From: Bacillus solitudinis
Lineage (GTDB): Bacteria; Bacillota; Bacilli; Bacillales; Bacillaceae_D
Assembly: GCF_002797395.1 (NCBI RefSeq)
Contig: NZ_KZ454943.1
Coordinates: forward strand, 2,614,371 to 2,649,370
Length of the DNA stretch: 35,000 nucleotides
Reading direction: 5' to 3'
This document shows, one piece after another, positions 7,655 to 15,659 of the stretch; the first letter of the stretch is position 1; each line of letters starts with the position of its first letter. Both the position numbers and the translations under genes were made by a program. The notes under the pieces were generated by a model, which saw nothing but the letters and a program-made list of their open reading frames with translations, made no database searches and had not been told where the DNA came from.

Positions 7655-8566
7655 TTATGGATTTTTTACGGTGTTTTCTAAAGCGGTTGTTAGCTCTGGA
7701 TATTTAAATTGATAGCCTTGAAGGATCGCCTTTTTAGGTAGAACTTTTTGCCCGTCAAGTACAAGAGTGCTCATTTCTCCTAAGGCTATTTTTAAGGCGA
7801 AACTAGGTGCGGGAAGCCAGTGCGGTCTATTTAAAACACTAGAAATAGTTTGACCAAATTCTTTCATTTGAAGAGGATTTGGTGAAGTAAGGTTTAGTGG
7901 TCCTTTGATATGATGTTGTTCAATTGCAAGGATGAACAGCTCAATAACATCATCAATATGAATCCATGAAATCCATTGCTTTCCAGATCCCATAGTTCCT
8001 CCTGCAAAAAGCTTATAAGGGAGGAGCATTTTGGTTAGCGCCCCTTCATTCTTATCTAGAACAACGCCGAGCCTACAAAACACAGTCCTTACTCCAAATG
8101 ATTGAGCAAGACTTGCTTTAGTTTCCCAACGTCTAACCACATCTGCAAGAAAACCCTTATCGACAGGAAGTGAGTCTTCTGTAAATGTTTTCGTTAAAGA
8201 GTTACCATAATATCCGATTGCAGAAGCGTTGATTAGTAATTCGGGTTTTTTCCCTAATTTGGAGATGATATCAATCAATTCTTCAGTTGTCTGAATTCGA
8301 CTGTTTAGGATACTTGCTTTCCGATCGTTAGTCCAACGTTGCCTTCCTATCGATTCCCCAGCAAGGTTTATAATGGCATCAATATTTTCTAAATGACTAC
8401 TTGGATTGGATTTATTATGAAGCCACTCTACATAACGCGTATTTGGAAGGGGCGGTTTATTTTCAGCAGTTCTCGTCAAAATAATAAGGGAATGACCTAG
8501 GCTAATTAAACGCTTGGTTAACTTATTACCAATAAAACCTGACCCGCCAGCAATTGCTATCTTCAT
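7655..8566 (-). CDS. yfhF: TIGR01777-type SDR family epimerase-like protein
   Basis: 303 residues beginning MKIAIAGGSGFIGNKL, a Rossmann NAD(P)-binding GGxGFIG motif. Further family marks are INLAGESIGRQRWT, LINASAIGYYG (YYG as catalytic region) and the C-terminal LGEMSTLVLDGQKVLPKKAI-LQGYQFKYP, typical of the YfhF / E. coli YfcH (SulA-like epimerase) group. The substrate is unknown. It is divergent to recX, as in B. subtilis; the two start codons are 116 nt apart. Confidence 0.92.
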   Translation of the reverse strand: MKIAIAGGSGFIGNKLTKRLISLGHSLIILTRTAENKPPLPNTRYVEWLHNKSNPSSHLENIDAIINLAGESIGRQRWTNDRKASILNSRIQTTEELIDIISKLGKKPELLINASAIGYYGNSLTKTFTEDSLPVDKGFLADVVRRWETKASLAQSFGVRTVFCRLGVVLDKNEGALTKMLLPYKLFAGGTMGSGKQWISWIHIDDVIELFILAIEQHHIKGPLNLTSPNPLQMKEFGQTISSVLNRPHWLPAPSFALKIALGEMSTLVLDGQKVLPKKAILQGYQFKYPELTTALENTVKNP

Positions 8567-8681
8567 AAGAGCCTCCCTTCGTAGTATCCTTATAATTGAA
8601 TATACCCATTATGAGTTTAAAACCAAACGTTTATCTATAATTGTAAAGAATGATTTATTAGTTTTAAGAAGGGTGATATAC

Positions 8682-9494
8682 GTGGTTAAAATAACAAAAA
8701 TTACAGTACAAAAACGGAATTTAGAGCGCTATAATATTTTTCTGGCCCGCGGTGAAGGAGAGGAATATGGGTTTAGTGTTGATCAAGATGTATTAATTAA
8801 GTGTGGTCTGAAAAAAGGACTCGAAATAAACGAAGATGAGATTAAAGCGATTATTGAAGAAGATGATAAAAAGAAAACATACCATCTTGCTCTTCATTTT
8901 CTTTCTTATAGGATGCGGTCAATTGGGGAAGTTAAGTCATATTTAACAAAAAAAGAGCGTCAACAATCCCATATTGATTTTACGGTGGAAAAATTGATTG
9001 AACAAAGGTTTTTAGATGACAAAGCTTTTGCAGAGGCTTATGTTAAAACAAAAAAAAATACAACATTAAAAGGCCCCAAAAAAATAAAACAGGAATTAAA
9101 GGATAAAGAGGTGTCGGAAATAATTATTGACCATGCACTCTTAATTTACTCAGAACATGAACAATTGCTCCGGTTAGAAAAATGGCTAGATAAACAGTGG
9201 AGCCGAAAAGGAAAACAATCGCTCGTAGCATATCAGCAAAAATTAGTGCAAAGGTTACTCAGTAAAGGGTTTAATTACGAAATTATTGATCAAGCTCTCA
9301 AAAAGGTAGCAATTGAGGAAAATCTTGAAGAGGAGTGGGAGGCTGTATTATATCAAGGCATGAAAATTAAGCTGAAACAGGAGAAGAAGTTCAAAGGATG
9401 GGATCTCAAACAACGAATAAAGCAAAACTTATACAGCAAAGGGTTTTCCGCGTCACTAATCGATAAATTTATTGAAGGAAATTATGAGGAATGA
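8682..9494 (+). CDS. recX: Recombination regulator RecX
   Basis: 270 residues, matching the long Bacillus form of RecX, which binds RecA filaments and modulates recombination and SOS induction. It begins with GTG (VVKITKITVQKRNLERYNIF), with AAGAAGG about 9 nt upstream; the frame is open further upstream into the yfhF gene on the other strand but this start matches the family. Tandem three-helix repeats are visible: FLSYRMRSIGEVKSYLTKK, LIEQRFLDDKAFAEAYV, KIKQELKDKEVSEIIIDHAL, and a C-terminal copy ending LYSKGFSASLIDKFIEG. Followed by yfhH after a 91-nt gap with its own likely promoter. Confidence 0.94.
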   Translation: MVKITKITVQKRNLERYNIFLARGEGEEYGFSVDQDVLIKCGLKKGLEINEDEIKAIIEEDDKKKTYHLALHFLSYRMRSIGEVKSYLTKKERQQSHIDFTVEKLIEQRFLDDKAFAEAYVKTKKNTTLKGPKKIKQELKDKEVSEIIIDHALLIYSEHEQLLRLEKWLDKQWSRKGKQSLVAYQQKLVQRLLSKGFNYEIIDQALKKVAIEENLEEEWEAVLYQGMKIKLKQEKKFKGWDLKQRIKQNLYSKGFSASLIDKFIEGNYEE

Positions 9495-9540
9495 TGACTT
9501 CGCATTTAGGATAAGTGTTTCGGAATAGTTATAAATTTTC

Positions 9541-9549
9541 TGCTATACT
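9541..9549 (+). promoter_or_regulatory. Candidate extended -10 promoter of yfhH
   Basis: TGCTATACT (TGN plus TATACT) lies about 37 nt before the yfhH start. No good -35 is seen, as is common with extended -10 elements. Confidence 0.4.
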
Positions 9550-9585
9550 AAGGAAAACAGGCTCTAGAAAGACGAGGGATTAGTC

Positions 9586-9903
9586 GTGGTGGAGAAACGC
9601 TTTAGTGAGATGACTGAGTATGAACTTAGAAATGAAATAGCTAGACTAAACGAGAAAGCAAAGAAAGCGGAACAGCTTGGGATGATGAATGAATTTGCAG
9701 TATATGAAAGAAGAACATTAATGGCAAAAGCTTATCTACTTAAACCTGATAATTTCAAGCCAGGTGAAACCTATGAAATGATCGGAGGGAACTCAATATT
9801 TCAAATTTCCTATATGAATGGTCATTTTGCATGGGGTTATCGTGATAACGGGACGACACTAGATGCGGTACCGATTTCTTTGTTAAAAGAGAAGCCAATC
9901 TAG
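9586..9903 (+). CDS. yfhH: YfhH family protein (DUF1811)
   Basis: 105 residues. It has an N-terminal helical hairpin (EYELRNEIARLNEKAKKAEQLGMMNEFAVYERR) followed by a small beta domain (PGETYEMIGGNSIFQISYMNGHFAWGYR). This is the YfhH/DUF1811 family found after recX in bacilli. GTG at 9586 is taken as the start; the next codon is also GTG and could serve. Its stop codon lies inside the loop of a terminator. Function unknown. Confidence 0.9.
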   Translation: MVEKRFSEMTEYELRNEIARLNEKAKKAEQLGMMNEFAVYERRTLMAKAYLLKPDNFKPGETYEMIGGNSIFQISYMNGHFAWGYRDNGTTLDAVPISLLKEKPI

Positions 9904-9914
9904 GCTTCTCTTTT
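9885..9914 (+). terminator. Terminator overlapping the yfhH stop codon
   Basis: AAAAGAGAAGCC and GGCTTCTCTTTT form a perfect 12-bp stem with a 6-nt loop that includes the yfhH stop codon. Confidence 0.9.
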
Positions 9915-9937
9915 AAAGATTGTCTGGTGGTTCTACT

Positions 9938-10081
9938 TTACTTATCTCCAGAATTGGCCATTCGTTCCTGAGGTTGTGTATTAATTGAACCATCTGGTCG
10001 TTTTGAGGCATTCTCTTCTTTTGCCCTTGGTTCGCCTGAAAAAGACATTCGATTTGGAAATCCTTTTTCTTTATTTCGCAT
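9938..10081 (-). CDS. sspK: Small acid-soluble spore protein K
   Basis: A 47-residue protein starts [20 protein letters not shown] and ends [16 protein letters not shown]. The segments KGFPN, GEPRAK, ASKR-DGSIN and PQERM match the SspK family, minor SASPs made in the forespore. GAGAGGAGA precedes the ATG. In B. subtilis sspK also lies between yfhH and yfhJ. A forespore SigG-type promoter can be seen upstream. Confidence 0.93.
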   Translation of the reverse strand: MRNKEKGFPNRMSFSGEPRAKEENASKRPDGSINTQPQERMANSGDK

Positions 10082-10112
10082 ATGAGTTAGTCTCCTCTCA
10101 GTTGTTCACTTA

Positions 10113-10143
10113 TAGTATGAGCAAGCATGAGTATGAGTATCGG
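10113..10143 (-). promoter_or_regulatory. Candidate SigG promoter of sspK
   Basis: On the minus strand CATACTA (10113-10119) equals the SigG -10 consensus, and CCGATA (10138-10143) stands 18 nt upstream as a partial -35 (TGAATA). The context, a spore protein gene, supports it. Confidence 0.5.
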
Positions 10144-10173
10144 ACGTAAATCCTGTAAAAGGAGGAATAAAAT

Positions 10174-10440
10174 ATGGAAAACCGTTATGAAAGACTAACA
10201 GAAGAACTTTTGAAAATAAATCAAGAATTAACGTACGGTCAAGCGAGAACGTGGGTGGAAGGCCTTTGGGAGGATTTTGAAGTGACTCGTGCAAAATCCG
10301 GTCGCTCATATCAAGGACAGGATACGACGGAACAAGTTGTCTTAAAGTGGATTAAACAGTATGGTCCATACTTACACCAATATGCTTCAAAAAATGAAAA
10401 ATTTGCTCACTTAAAAAATGATACTCATACAAAGCATTAA
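10174..10440 (+). CDS. yfhJ: YfhJ, WVELL-domain protein
   Basis: 88 residues starting MENRYERLTEELLKINQELTY. The diagnostic stretch QARTWVEGLWEDFEVTRAKSGRSY corresponds to the WVELL motif of YfhJ, here WVEGLW. The rest is helical with a conserved VVLKWIKQYGPYLHQY. AAAGGAGGAATAAAAT precedes the ATG. The gene is divergent from sspK and convergent with yfhP, as in B. subtilis. Function is unknown. Confidence 0.9.
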   Translation: MENRYERLTEELLKINQELTYGQARTWVEGLWEDFEVTRAKSGRSYQGQDTTEQVVLKWIKQYGPYLHQYASKNEKFAHLKNDTHTKH

Positions 10441-10443
10441 TAA

Positions 10444-10481
10444 GAGGGTGTCCTGAAGGTTGTAACCTCCAGGACACCCTC
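10444..10481. terminator. Strong hairpin between convergent yfhJ and yfhP
   Basis: GAGGGTGTCCTG / CAGGACACCCTC encloses an inner AGGTT / AACCT stem, giving a 38-nt nearly continuous hairpin. There is no T-run on either side, so it may act as a termination or RNA-end element. It belongs with the GAGGGTGTC hairpins at 4131-4165 and 22796-22822. Confidence 0.7.
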
Positions 10482-10490
10482 ATTCAAAGT

Positions 10491-11471
10491 TTAGTCCGTA
10501 ATAATATTCAATTTTTTTTGTAACGTTTGTTCGCTAAATACCCAACCAGTGTAAGAGCTAATAACATTTAAGTTCTGGTCGAGTTGGACAATTGCAACAA
10601 ACGGATAATGACCCTTACTTCTATATCGTAAATCAACAAAACGAACTTCCGTGATATTCTCTTTAGCTTCTGTTTCCCAACGATACGTAGGGGAAAATGA
10701 GAGAAATGCTGCTAAATTTGGATCTTTACGTGCTGCATTTATAATAGGAGTATCTGGAATCGGATCAAAGGTATACTGTTCAAAGAAATTAAGTTGATTC
10801 ATTCTAGATTCAGCTACAAATAGCGTGTCAGGCGTACGAATAACTAAATGCCATTGATTCCAACGAATTGTTGGAGAAACAAAAATATGCGTCGCATTGG
10901 GATGAAGCCTTCTAGCATGAGTAACAACCTTCCTCTTCTCATATACTCGCCAGACATAATAAAGAAAAATGACGATATATAAGGTTAAGAACGTACTCCC
11001 TGGCTCACTTCCTAAAGCCCACATAGCAATGGCTCCTAAATGGGTAAAGAATATAAAAGGGTCAAAAATGTTGATGATACCAAGAGCAATCCATCTATAA
11101 GAGATTGGACGCAAAGCCTGTGTCCCATAGGCATTAAATATATCAACAAATACATGAAGAAAGACTGCAAGAAAAGTCCAAAGAAACAGCGTAACCCAAT
11201 TTACTTCGGGTACAAATAAAGTAATACCTGCCGTAATAATAATTGGCCATGAAAATACAGCAGGAATCGAATGAGTGACTCCACGGTGATTACGGATATA
11301 GACAGCATTATTACGTAGTTTCAACACCGTATCAAAATCAGGAGCCTGTGAACCAATGATTGTTGCTAATAAAACAGATGTCTGCATGATAGGATCATTA
11401 GCAACGACAGGATCCAAGGTAGCGAGTCCTCCTAGGGCAATGCCCATTACTACATGAGTTCCAGTATCGAT
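10491..11471 (-). CDS. yfhP: YfhP, membrane metal-dependent hydrolase family, probable ATC start
   Basis: The protein belongs to the YdjM/YfhP membrane hydrolase family (PF04307). It shows GSQAPDFDTVLKLR, YIRNHRGVTHSIPAV, AVFLHVFVDIFNAYGTQALRP, several membrane helices in the first half and a soluble C-terminal domain. The first ATG (11447) would remove the conserved DTGTHVV segment, whose histidine is a likely metal ligand. The reading frame continues upstream for exactly that segment, and the codon in the expected start position is ATC at 11469-11471, with AAGGAGG 10 nt before it. No ATG, GTG or TTG is in frame there. With this start the length is 326 residues, close to the B. subtilis protein. 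The substrate is unknown. Confidence 0.85.
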   Translation of the reverse strand: MDTGTHVVMGIALGGLATLDPVVANDPIMQTSVLLATIIGSQAPDFDTVLKLRNNAVYIRNHRGVTHSIPAVFSWPIIITAGITLFVPEVNWVTLFLWTFLAVFLHVFVDIFNAYGTQALRPISYRWIALGIINIFDPFIFFTHLGAIAMWALGSEPGSTFLTLYIVIFLYYVWRVYEKRKVVTHARRLHPNATHIFVSPTIRWNQWHLVIRTPDTLFVAESRMNQLNFFEQYTFDPIPDTPIINAARKDPNLAAFLSFSPTYRWETEAKENITEVRFVDLRYRSKGHYPFVAIVQLDQNLNVISSYTGWVFSEQTLQKKLNIITD

Positions 11472-11567
11472 AAAGCACCAACCTCCTTCTCGGTAAGTAT
11501 CCAGTTCTCATGATATAGTTTATTTATACCCGATTTACAACGGTTTAAAAAGAGGAGTTTAGAGATT

Positions 11568-11876
11568 ATGACAAAACCTTTACAAATTTTCATGGAATAT
11601 AAAATAAATAAAGAAAATCTACATGAATATGAGCAAGCTATGGTCACGGTTCTAGATACTTTAACAGAATTTGAAGCAACAAATATACAGTGGTTTATTT
11701 CTGAAGAACAGCCCTTTTTATTTGTTGAAATGTTTCAGCTACCGACCACCTCTCATTATCATGCACTAAAAAAGCTTCGACAATCACATGAACACCCTAT
11801 CTTCGGTAGTATTATACCTTACATACAAGGTGGAACAGATAAAATACATTGTTGGGCGTTTCAGCGTAAGGAGTAA
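11568..11876 (+). CDS. Conserved hypothetical protein upstream of mutY
   Basis: 102 residues starting MTKPLQIFMEYKINKENLHEYEQAM. The pattern of beta strand, long helix, and strands (IQWFISEEQPFLFVEMFQL) suggests a small ferredoxin-like alpha/beta fold such as the dimeric alpha-beta barrels, but no motif fixes the family. GAGGAG precedes the ATG. Its end lies 3 nt before the mutY ATG and contains the mutY ribosome site, so the two are translationally linked. The role is unknown. Confidence 0.75.
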   Translation: MTKPLQIFMEYKINKENLHEYEQAMVTVLDTLTEFEATNIQWFISEEQPFLFVEMFQLPTTSHYHALKKLRQSHEHPIFGSIIPYIQGGTDKIHCWAFQRKE

Positions 11877-11879
11877 GAT

Positions 11880-12971
11880 ATGACACAACATAAACTTTTA
11901 CAAAATTTTGAGATAAAAGGGTACCAATCAGCTCTTATCGAATGGTTTGATGATAATCATCGTTCATTACCTTGGCGTGAAAATAAGGATCCGTATCGTG
12001 TATGGGTTTCAGAGATTATGCTTCAGCAAACGAGAGTCGATACAGTTATTCCTTATTATTTGAACTTTATGAGAGAGTTTCCAAGCCTAGAGGACTTAGC
12101 GACAGCCGAAGAAGACCGCTTACTAAAAGCATGGGAGGGTCTTGGGTATTACTCACGTGTGCGTAATTTGCAAACTGCAGTTAGAGAGGTTGTCTCAGAA
12201 TACGGGGGACAAGTCCCTAAGACAAGAGCAGAAATTTCAACACTTAAGGGTATAGGTCCTTATACAGCAGGGGCAATTTTAAGCATAGCTTATGGAAAGC
12301 CAGAACCTGCTGTTGATGGGAATGTTATGCGTGTTCTCTCACGGGTTCTTCTAGTTAAGGAGGATATTGCAAAGGCGAAAACACGAAAACTTTTTGAAGA
12401 AATACTATATGAACTAATTCCTCAGCTAGACCCTTCGGCCTTCAACCAAGGATTAATGGAATTAGGAGCGTTAATATGTACACCTACTTCTCCTGGGTGT
12501 CTTTTATGCCCAGTACGTACCTATTGTAGAGCCTATCATGCCGGACAAGAGCATAACTTGCCAATTAAATCAAAAAAGAAAAAGCCAATTGAAAAAAAGA
12601 TGGCGGCATTAGTTCTTATAAATAAAAATGGAGAAGTATTAATTGAGAAAAGACCTGAGATAGGGTTATTAGCAAGGCTGTGGCATTTTCCTAATATTGA
12701 AATTACCCAAGAACAATCGGGAGTAGAGGAGTTAGTATCATTTTGTAAATCAGAATATGATGCTTCAGTTGAAATCGATACTCCAATTCAATTCGTTCAA
12801 CATGTTTTTTCTCATTTAATTTGGAACATAACTGTTTATGATGTTACTATTGAAAACCAATCAATTGAAGAAACTGAGACGAGAAAATGGGTTAGTTGGA
12901 AACAAATAGAGCAATATGCGTTCCCGGTCTCTCATCAAAAGATAATAGAACATTGTAAAAAGGAGGCATAA
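11880..12971 (+). CDS. mutY: A/G-specific adenine DNA glycosylase
   Basis: 363 residues. MutY removes adenine mispaired with 8-oxoguanine. The catalytic E45 (VSEIMLQQTRVDTV), Y128 and D146 (AVDGNVMRVLSR) align with E43, Y126 and D144 of the Geobacillus enzyme. The helix-hairpin-helix is LKGIGPYTAGAI. The iron-sulphur cluster cysteines are C200, C207, C210 and C216 in the order Cx6Cx2Cx5C. The C-terminal NUDIX-like domain includes F310-S311-H312, the FSH loop that recognises 8-oxoguanine. AAGGAG sits 6 nt before the ATG. The following SDR gene starts 1 nt after the stop, indicating an operon. Confidence 0.97.
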   Translation: MTQHKLLQNFEIKGYQSALIEWFDDNHRSLPWRENKDPYRVWVSEIMLQQTRVDTVIPYYLNFMREFPSLEDLATAEEDRLLKAWEGLGYYSRVRNLQTAVREVVSEYGGQVPKTRAEISTLKGIGPYTAGAILSIAYGKPEPAVDGNVMRVLSRVLLVKEDIAKAKTRKLFEEILYELIPQLDPSAFNQGLMELGALICTPTSPGCLLCPVRTYCRAYHAGQEHNLPIKSKKKKPIEKKMAALVLINKNGEVLIEKRPEIGLLARLWHFPNIEITQEQSGVEELVSFCKSEYDASVEIDTPIQFVQHVFSHLIWNITVYDVTIENQSIEETETRKWVSWKQIEQYAFPVSHQKIIEHCKKEA

Positions 12972-12972
12972 C

Positions 12973-13719
12973 ATGGACTTAGGTTTAAAAGATAAAGTTG
13001 TACTGATTACAGGCGGTTCCAAAGGGATAGGAAAGGCTATCGCATGTGCTTTTCTTGAAGAAGAAGCAAAAGTTGTGACTATTGCCAGAAGTGTAAAAGT
13101 TGGGTTTAAGGGTGAGAATATGTTTAATGTTCAGGCTGACTTAACTAGTGAAGCTGAAAGACAACGAGCTTATTCCATGGCAATGGAAGCCTTTGGAAGA
13201 ATTGATATTCTAATTAATAATCTGGGTGGGAGTAACGGTGGTGCAGTTGCAGAGACATCACTACAATTATTTCGTGACGCGCTAAATTTAAACTATTTAT
13301 CAGCAGTACACCTAAGTCAACTGGTTCTCCCTCAAATGAAAAAGCAAAAAAGTGGGAGTATTATTAATATCTCTTCAATTTTTGGGCGAGAGTCCGGGGG
13401 GAAACCAACATATAATAGCTCTAAAGCAGCTATGATAAGCTTCACAAAAGCCTTGGCTGACGAAGTGATTTCCGAAGGGATCCGTGTAAATGGGATTGCC
13501 CCTGGATCAATTTTACATTCTACAGGAAATTGGCAAAAACGCCTTGATGAAAATCCTCAAAAAATAAAACAATTTGTCTCAGATGAAATTCCTGCTGGAC
13601 GTTTTGGGACCCCTGAGGAAGTTGCGAATGTCGCTATTTTCCTAGCATCTGAAAAAGCTAGCTGGATTGTAGGAGCAACGATTAACGTAGACGGCGCCCA
13701 ATCAAAATCAAATTTCTAA
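12973..13719 (+). CDS. Short-chain dehydrogenase/reductase
   Basis: 248 residues of the classical SDR fold: TGGSKGIG (NAD(P) binding, about 14-21), LINNLGG in the place of NNAG, NISS with the catalytic serine region, and YNSSK as YxxxK. The C-terminal SWIVGATINVDGAQ closes the fold. An AAGGAGG site overlaps the end of mutY. In B. subtilis an SDR gene, yfhR, is found close to mutY; this may be its counterpart but I am not certain. The substrate is unknown. Confidence 0.9.
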   Translation: MDLGLKDKVVLITGGSKGIGKAIACAFLEEEAKVVTIARSVKVGFKGENMFNVQADLTSEAERQRAYSMAMEAFGRIDILINNLGGSNGGAVAETSLQLFRDALNLNYLSAVHLSQLVLPQMKKQKSGSIINISSIFGRESGGKPTYNSSKAAMISFTKALADEVISEGIRVNGIAPGSILHSTGNWQKRLDENPQKIKQFVSDEIPAGRFGTPEEVANVAIFLASEKASWIVGATINVDGAQSKSNF

Positions 13720-13752
13720 CAAAAAACCTCACTTGAGTGAGGTTTTTTGTTA
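13717..13752 (+). terminator. Terminator of the mutY-SDR operon
   Basis: A perfect palindrome, AAAAAACCTCACT / AGTGAGGTTTTTT, begins at the SDR stop codon and ends in a T-run. Confidence 0.92.
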
Positions 13753-13772
13753 GAATCCGCACACTGATCGAT

Positions 13773-13815
13773 TAGTGTCTGTTTAAGGGAACTATTCTTT
13801 TTTGAACAGACACTA
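13773..13815. repeat. Palindromic repeat element, copy 1
   Basis: TAGTGTCTGTT and its exact complement AACAGACACTA bound a 43-nt element; pairing continues inward with G-T wobbles (TAAGGGA with TTTTTTG). A second copy with the same ends is at 26709-26755. It lies between convergent genes. Confidence 0.75.
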
Positions 13816-13829
13816 GAGGATACATGATT

Positions 13830-14171
13830 TTAGGTTTTTTGGTCATCATTTATTAAATGAATTTCTTCAATTTTTGCTTTAGTTTCTGATGTGCCCAGAT
13901 GATAAAGAGCTTCGTACACATCATTTAGGCCACTTTGATATTCATTTTTATCCTGATCGACTTTTTTGTCATCGAAGTGCCTAAATGTAAATAAGTTTCC
14001 AAGTTCGACATCATGGGCCTGGACGTTACGAAGTAAGTCCTCAAGTGCTTTCTTCTCAGTAGGAGTAGCTTCAATTTCGTACTCAATTAATTGACCATCG
14101 TCTATACGAGTTGGACTAATCGTTTCCATGCTAATAGGATTTAAATTTACATAGTATAAGGATTTTTCCAT
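13830..14171 (-). CDS. Conserved hypothetical protein
   Basis: 113 residues starting MEKSLYYVNLNPISMETISP, behind AAGGGGGAATC. An ATG 13 codons upstream is open but lacks a ribosome site. The protein is acidic and mostly helical, with FTFRHFDD and ELGN in its centre and a charged C-terminus. No family or active site is recognised. It stands alone between a repeat element and a palindrome-rich gap. Confidence 0.75.
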   Translation of the reverse strand: MEKSLYYVNLNPISMETISPTRIDDGQLIEYEIEATPTEKKALEDLLRNVQAHDVELGNLFTFRHFDDKKVDQDKNEYQSGLNDVYEALYHLGTSETKAKIEEIHLINDDQKT

Positions 14172-14290
14172 ATGGATTCCCCCTTCTATTCTTATTGATA
14201 CAATTCCCAAAATGTATAACTGATATCCAAAACAATGTCAAAATTCTTAATCACCATGTTCTTAGAAAACCTTCAGTTAGACACCCTGAG

Positions 14291-14465
14291 GAATGAAAAC
14301 CAGTTGCTTCGATTTTGTTAGGGGTCAGTCCCAAGATGTTCACAGGATACCAATATGTTTAGGAAAGTGAAAATCACGCTTTCTCTGCACTTCGACTCTA
14401 ACCACTTGCATAGGCTTTCACCTGTGCAGTGGTTTTCAATCGATCCGTGAACTAGTTTTCATTTC
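14291..14465. repeat. Nested inverted-repeat element (MITE-like or structured RNA)
   Basis: The 391-nt gap 14172-14562 contains a roughly 175-nt unit. Its ends, 14291-14314 and 14438-14465, are inverted (GAAAAC-CAGTT...CGATT against its near complement). Inside are GAAAGTGA / TCACGCTTTC near 14353-14374, AACCACTTGCA / TGCAGTGGTT near 14400-14434, and GGGGTCAGTCCC near 14321-14332. No coding frame fills it. Just outside, at 14276-14287, TTAGACACCC resembles the ectB-ectC hairpin. It could be a non-autonomous transposon remnant or a structured RNA. Confidence 0.55.
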
Positions 14466-14562
14466 TAAACGCTCTACAAAAGTTTAATAATTGTTATATA
14501 ATAGGAAGCAGTGTAAATTAGTTGTAAGACAAGTATAGTTTATTGTTAGAAAGGATTATGTG

Positions 14563-15615
14563 ATGGTACTTAACATGATTGCAGGTGTTACTGTCTTAAC
14601 CTCCTTTATTTTTGTTGGAGGTTACATTGTCAGGGACAATCCTATTTACGAACAATCGTCCTTTAAAACAAGATGGCTGATAAGTATACTTTCAGGTACG
14701 GTTGGAATTTTATTAATGTTATATGGTTCTTATTTTGGAGAAGTATTAATTGATTTAAGGTATCTCCCGGTACTTCTTTCAGCTCTGTTATTTGGATTTC
14801 AATCAGCAGTTATTACGTCAATCATCATAGGGGGTTTTCGGTTTTTCTTTATAGGTGGGGGCTATTCTTCACTAATTGGCTTTATAACCATCGTAATCTT
14901 AGGGATTGGATCTGGGTTGATTGGTTATTACCTAAAAGGACTAGGAGTCAGAAAGTGGATTATTCTTGTCGTATATGGTGGAGTGATAGGGAATATCACA
15001 TTATTTATACTAGGAATGGGAATAACTGTTCATCTTGTCTACACGTTCCATTACTCTGCAGGTAGCTTTCTATTATATTTTTGTTTATCATACATTCATG
15101 ATTCAAATGTTTTGTATCGAAAGGCAAAAAGGGAGGCGTTAACAGATCATCTTACTGGCTTAGGTAACATGAGGGCATTTACTGGATTAATAGAGGATAA
15201 CGTTCTTAATTCAGGGAACGAATCGTATTCATTATTAATACTAGATATTGATCATTTTAAAGCAATCAATGACACGTATGGTCATCTTGCAGGAGATGAA
15301 GTATTAACCAATTTCGCAAGGTTAATGATGAAAGGATCAAGAACTAAGGATAAGCTGTTCCGAAATGGTGGAGAAGAGTTTGCGGTTGCGATGCCTAATT
15401 GTTCGAAGGAAGAGGCTCTCGACATAGCTGAAAAAATCAGAAGGATCGTGGAGGATAATACCTTCCACGTGTTAAATCGAGATATTTCTATTACTACTTC
15501 AATAGGAGTGGCTACTACTGAGGACGGGGCAGTACCGTTTAAAGAGTTATATCGCAAAGCTGACCAAGCCTTATATAAGGCAAAGCAAAGCGGACGCAAT
15601 AAAGTATGCGTATAA
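14563..15615 (+). CDS. Membrane diguanylate cyclase with 5TM-LYT sensor domain
   Basis: 350 residues. Residues about 1-185 hold five to six membrane helices with the pattern DLRYLPVLLSALLFGFQSA and GGFRFFFIGG, characteristic of 5TMR-LYT sensor domains (as in LytS). The GGDEF domain follows: LTDHLTGLGN, LDIDHFKAINDTYGHLAGDEVL, the active site NGGEEF, and an RTKD product-inhibition site exactly five residues before it. It should make cyclic di-GMP and be product-inhibited. The ATG at 14563 has AAAGGA 7 nt upstream; the preceding GTG at 14560 is an alternative. The opposing activity could come from the EAL protein at 1372-3285. Confidence 0.93.
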   Translation: MVLNMIAGVTVLTSFIFVGGYIVRDNPIYEQSSFKTRWLISILSGTVGILLMLYGSYFGEVLIDLRYLPVLLSALLFGFQSAVITSIIIGGFRFFFIGGGYSSLIGFITIVILGIGSGLIGYYLKGLGVRKWIILVVYGGVIGNITLFILGMGITVHLVYTFHYSAGSFLLYFCLSYIHDSNVLYRKAKREALTDHLTGLGNMRAFTGLIEDNVLNSGNESYSLLILDIDHFKAINDTYGHLAGDEVLTNFARLMMKGSRTKDKLFRNGGEEFAVAMPNCSKEEALDIAEKIRRIVEDNTFHVLNRDISITTSIGVATTEDGAVPFKELYRKADQALYKAKQSGRNKVCV

Positions 15616-15656
15616 GGGAGGGAAAGGTTGATGGTTTACATTTTTCCCCTCCCTAT
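15616..15656. terminator. Terminator between GGDEF gene and quinone reductase gene
   Basis: AGGGAGGGAAA pairs with TTTTTCCCCTCCCT around a loop of about 15 nt. It lies between convergent genes and can serve both. Confidence 0.7.
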
Positions 15657-15659
15657 AAA

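Noticed and set aside
11450..11647. 65-codon minus-strand frame between yfhP and the mutY operon
   Set aside because: It overlaps the yfhP start and the opposite-strand gene and has no homology or good ribosome site.
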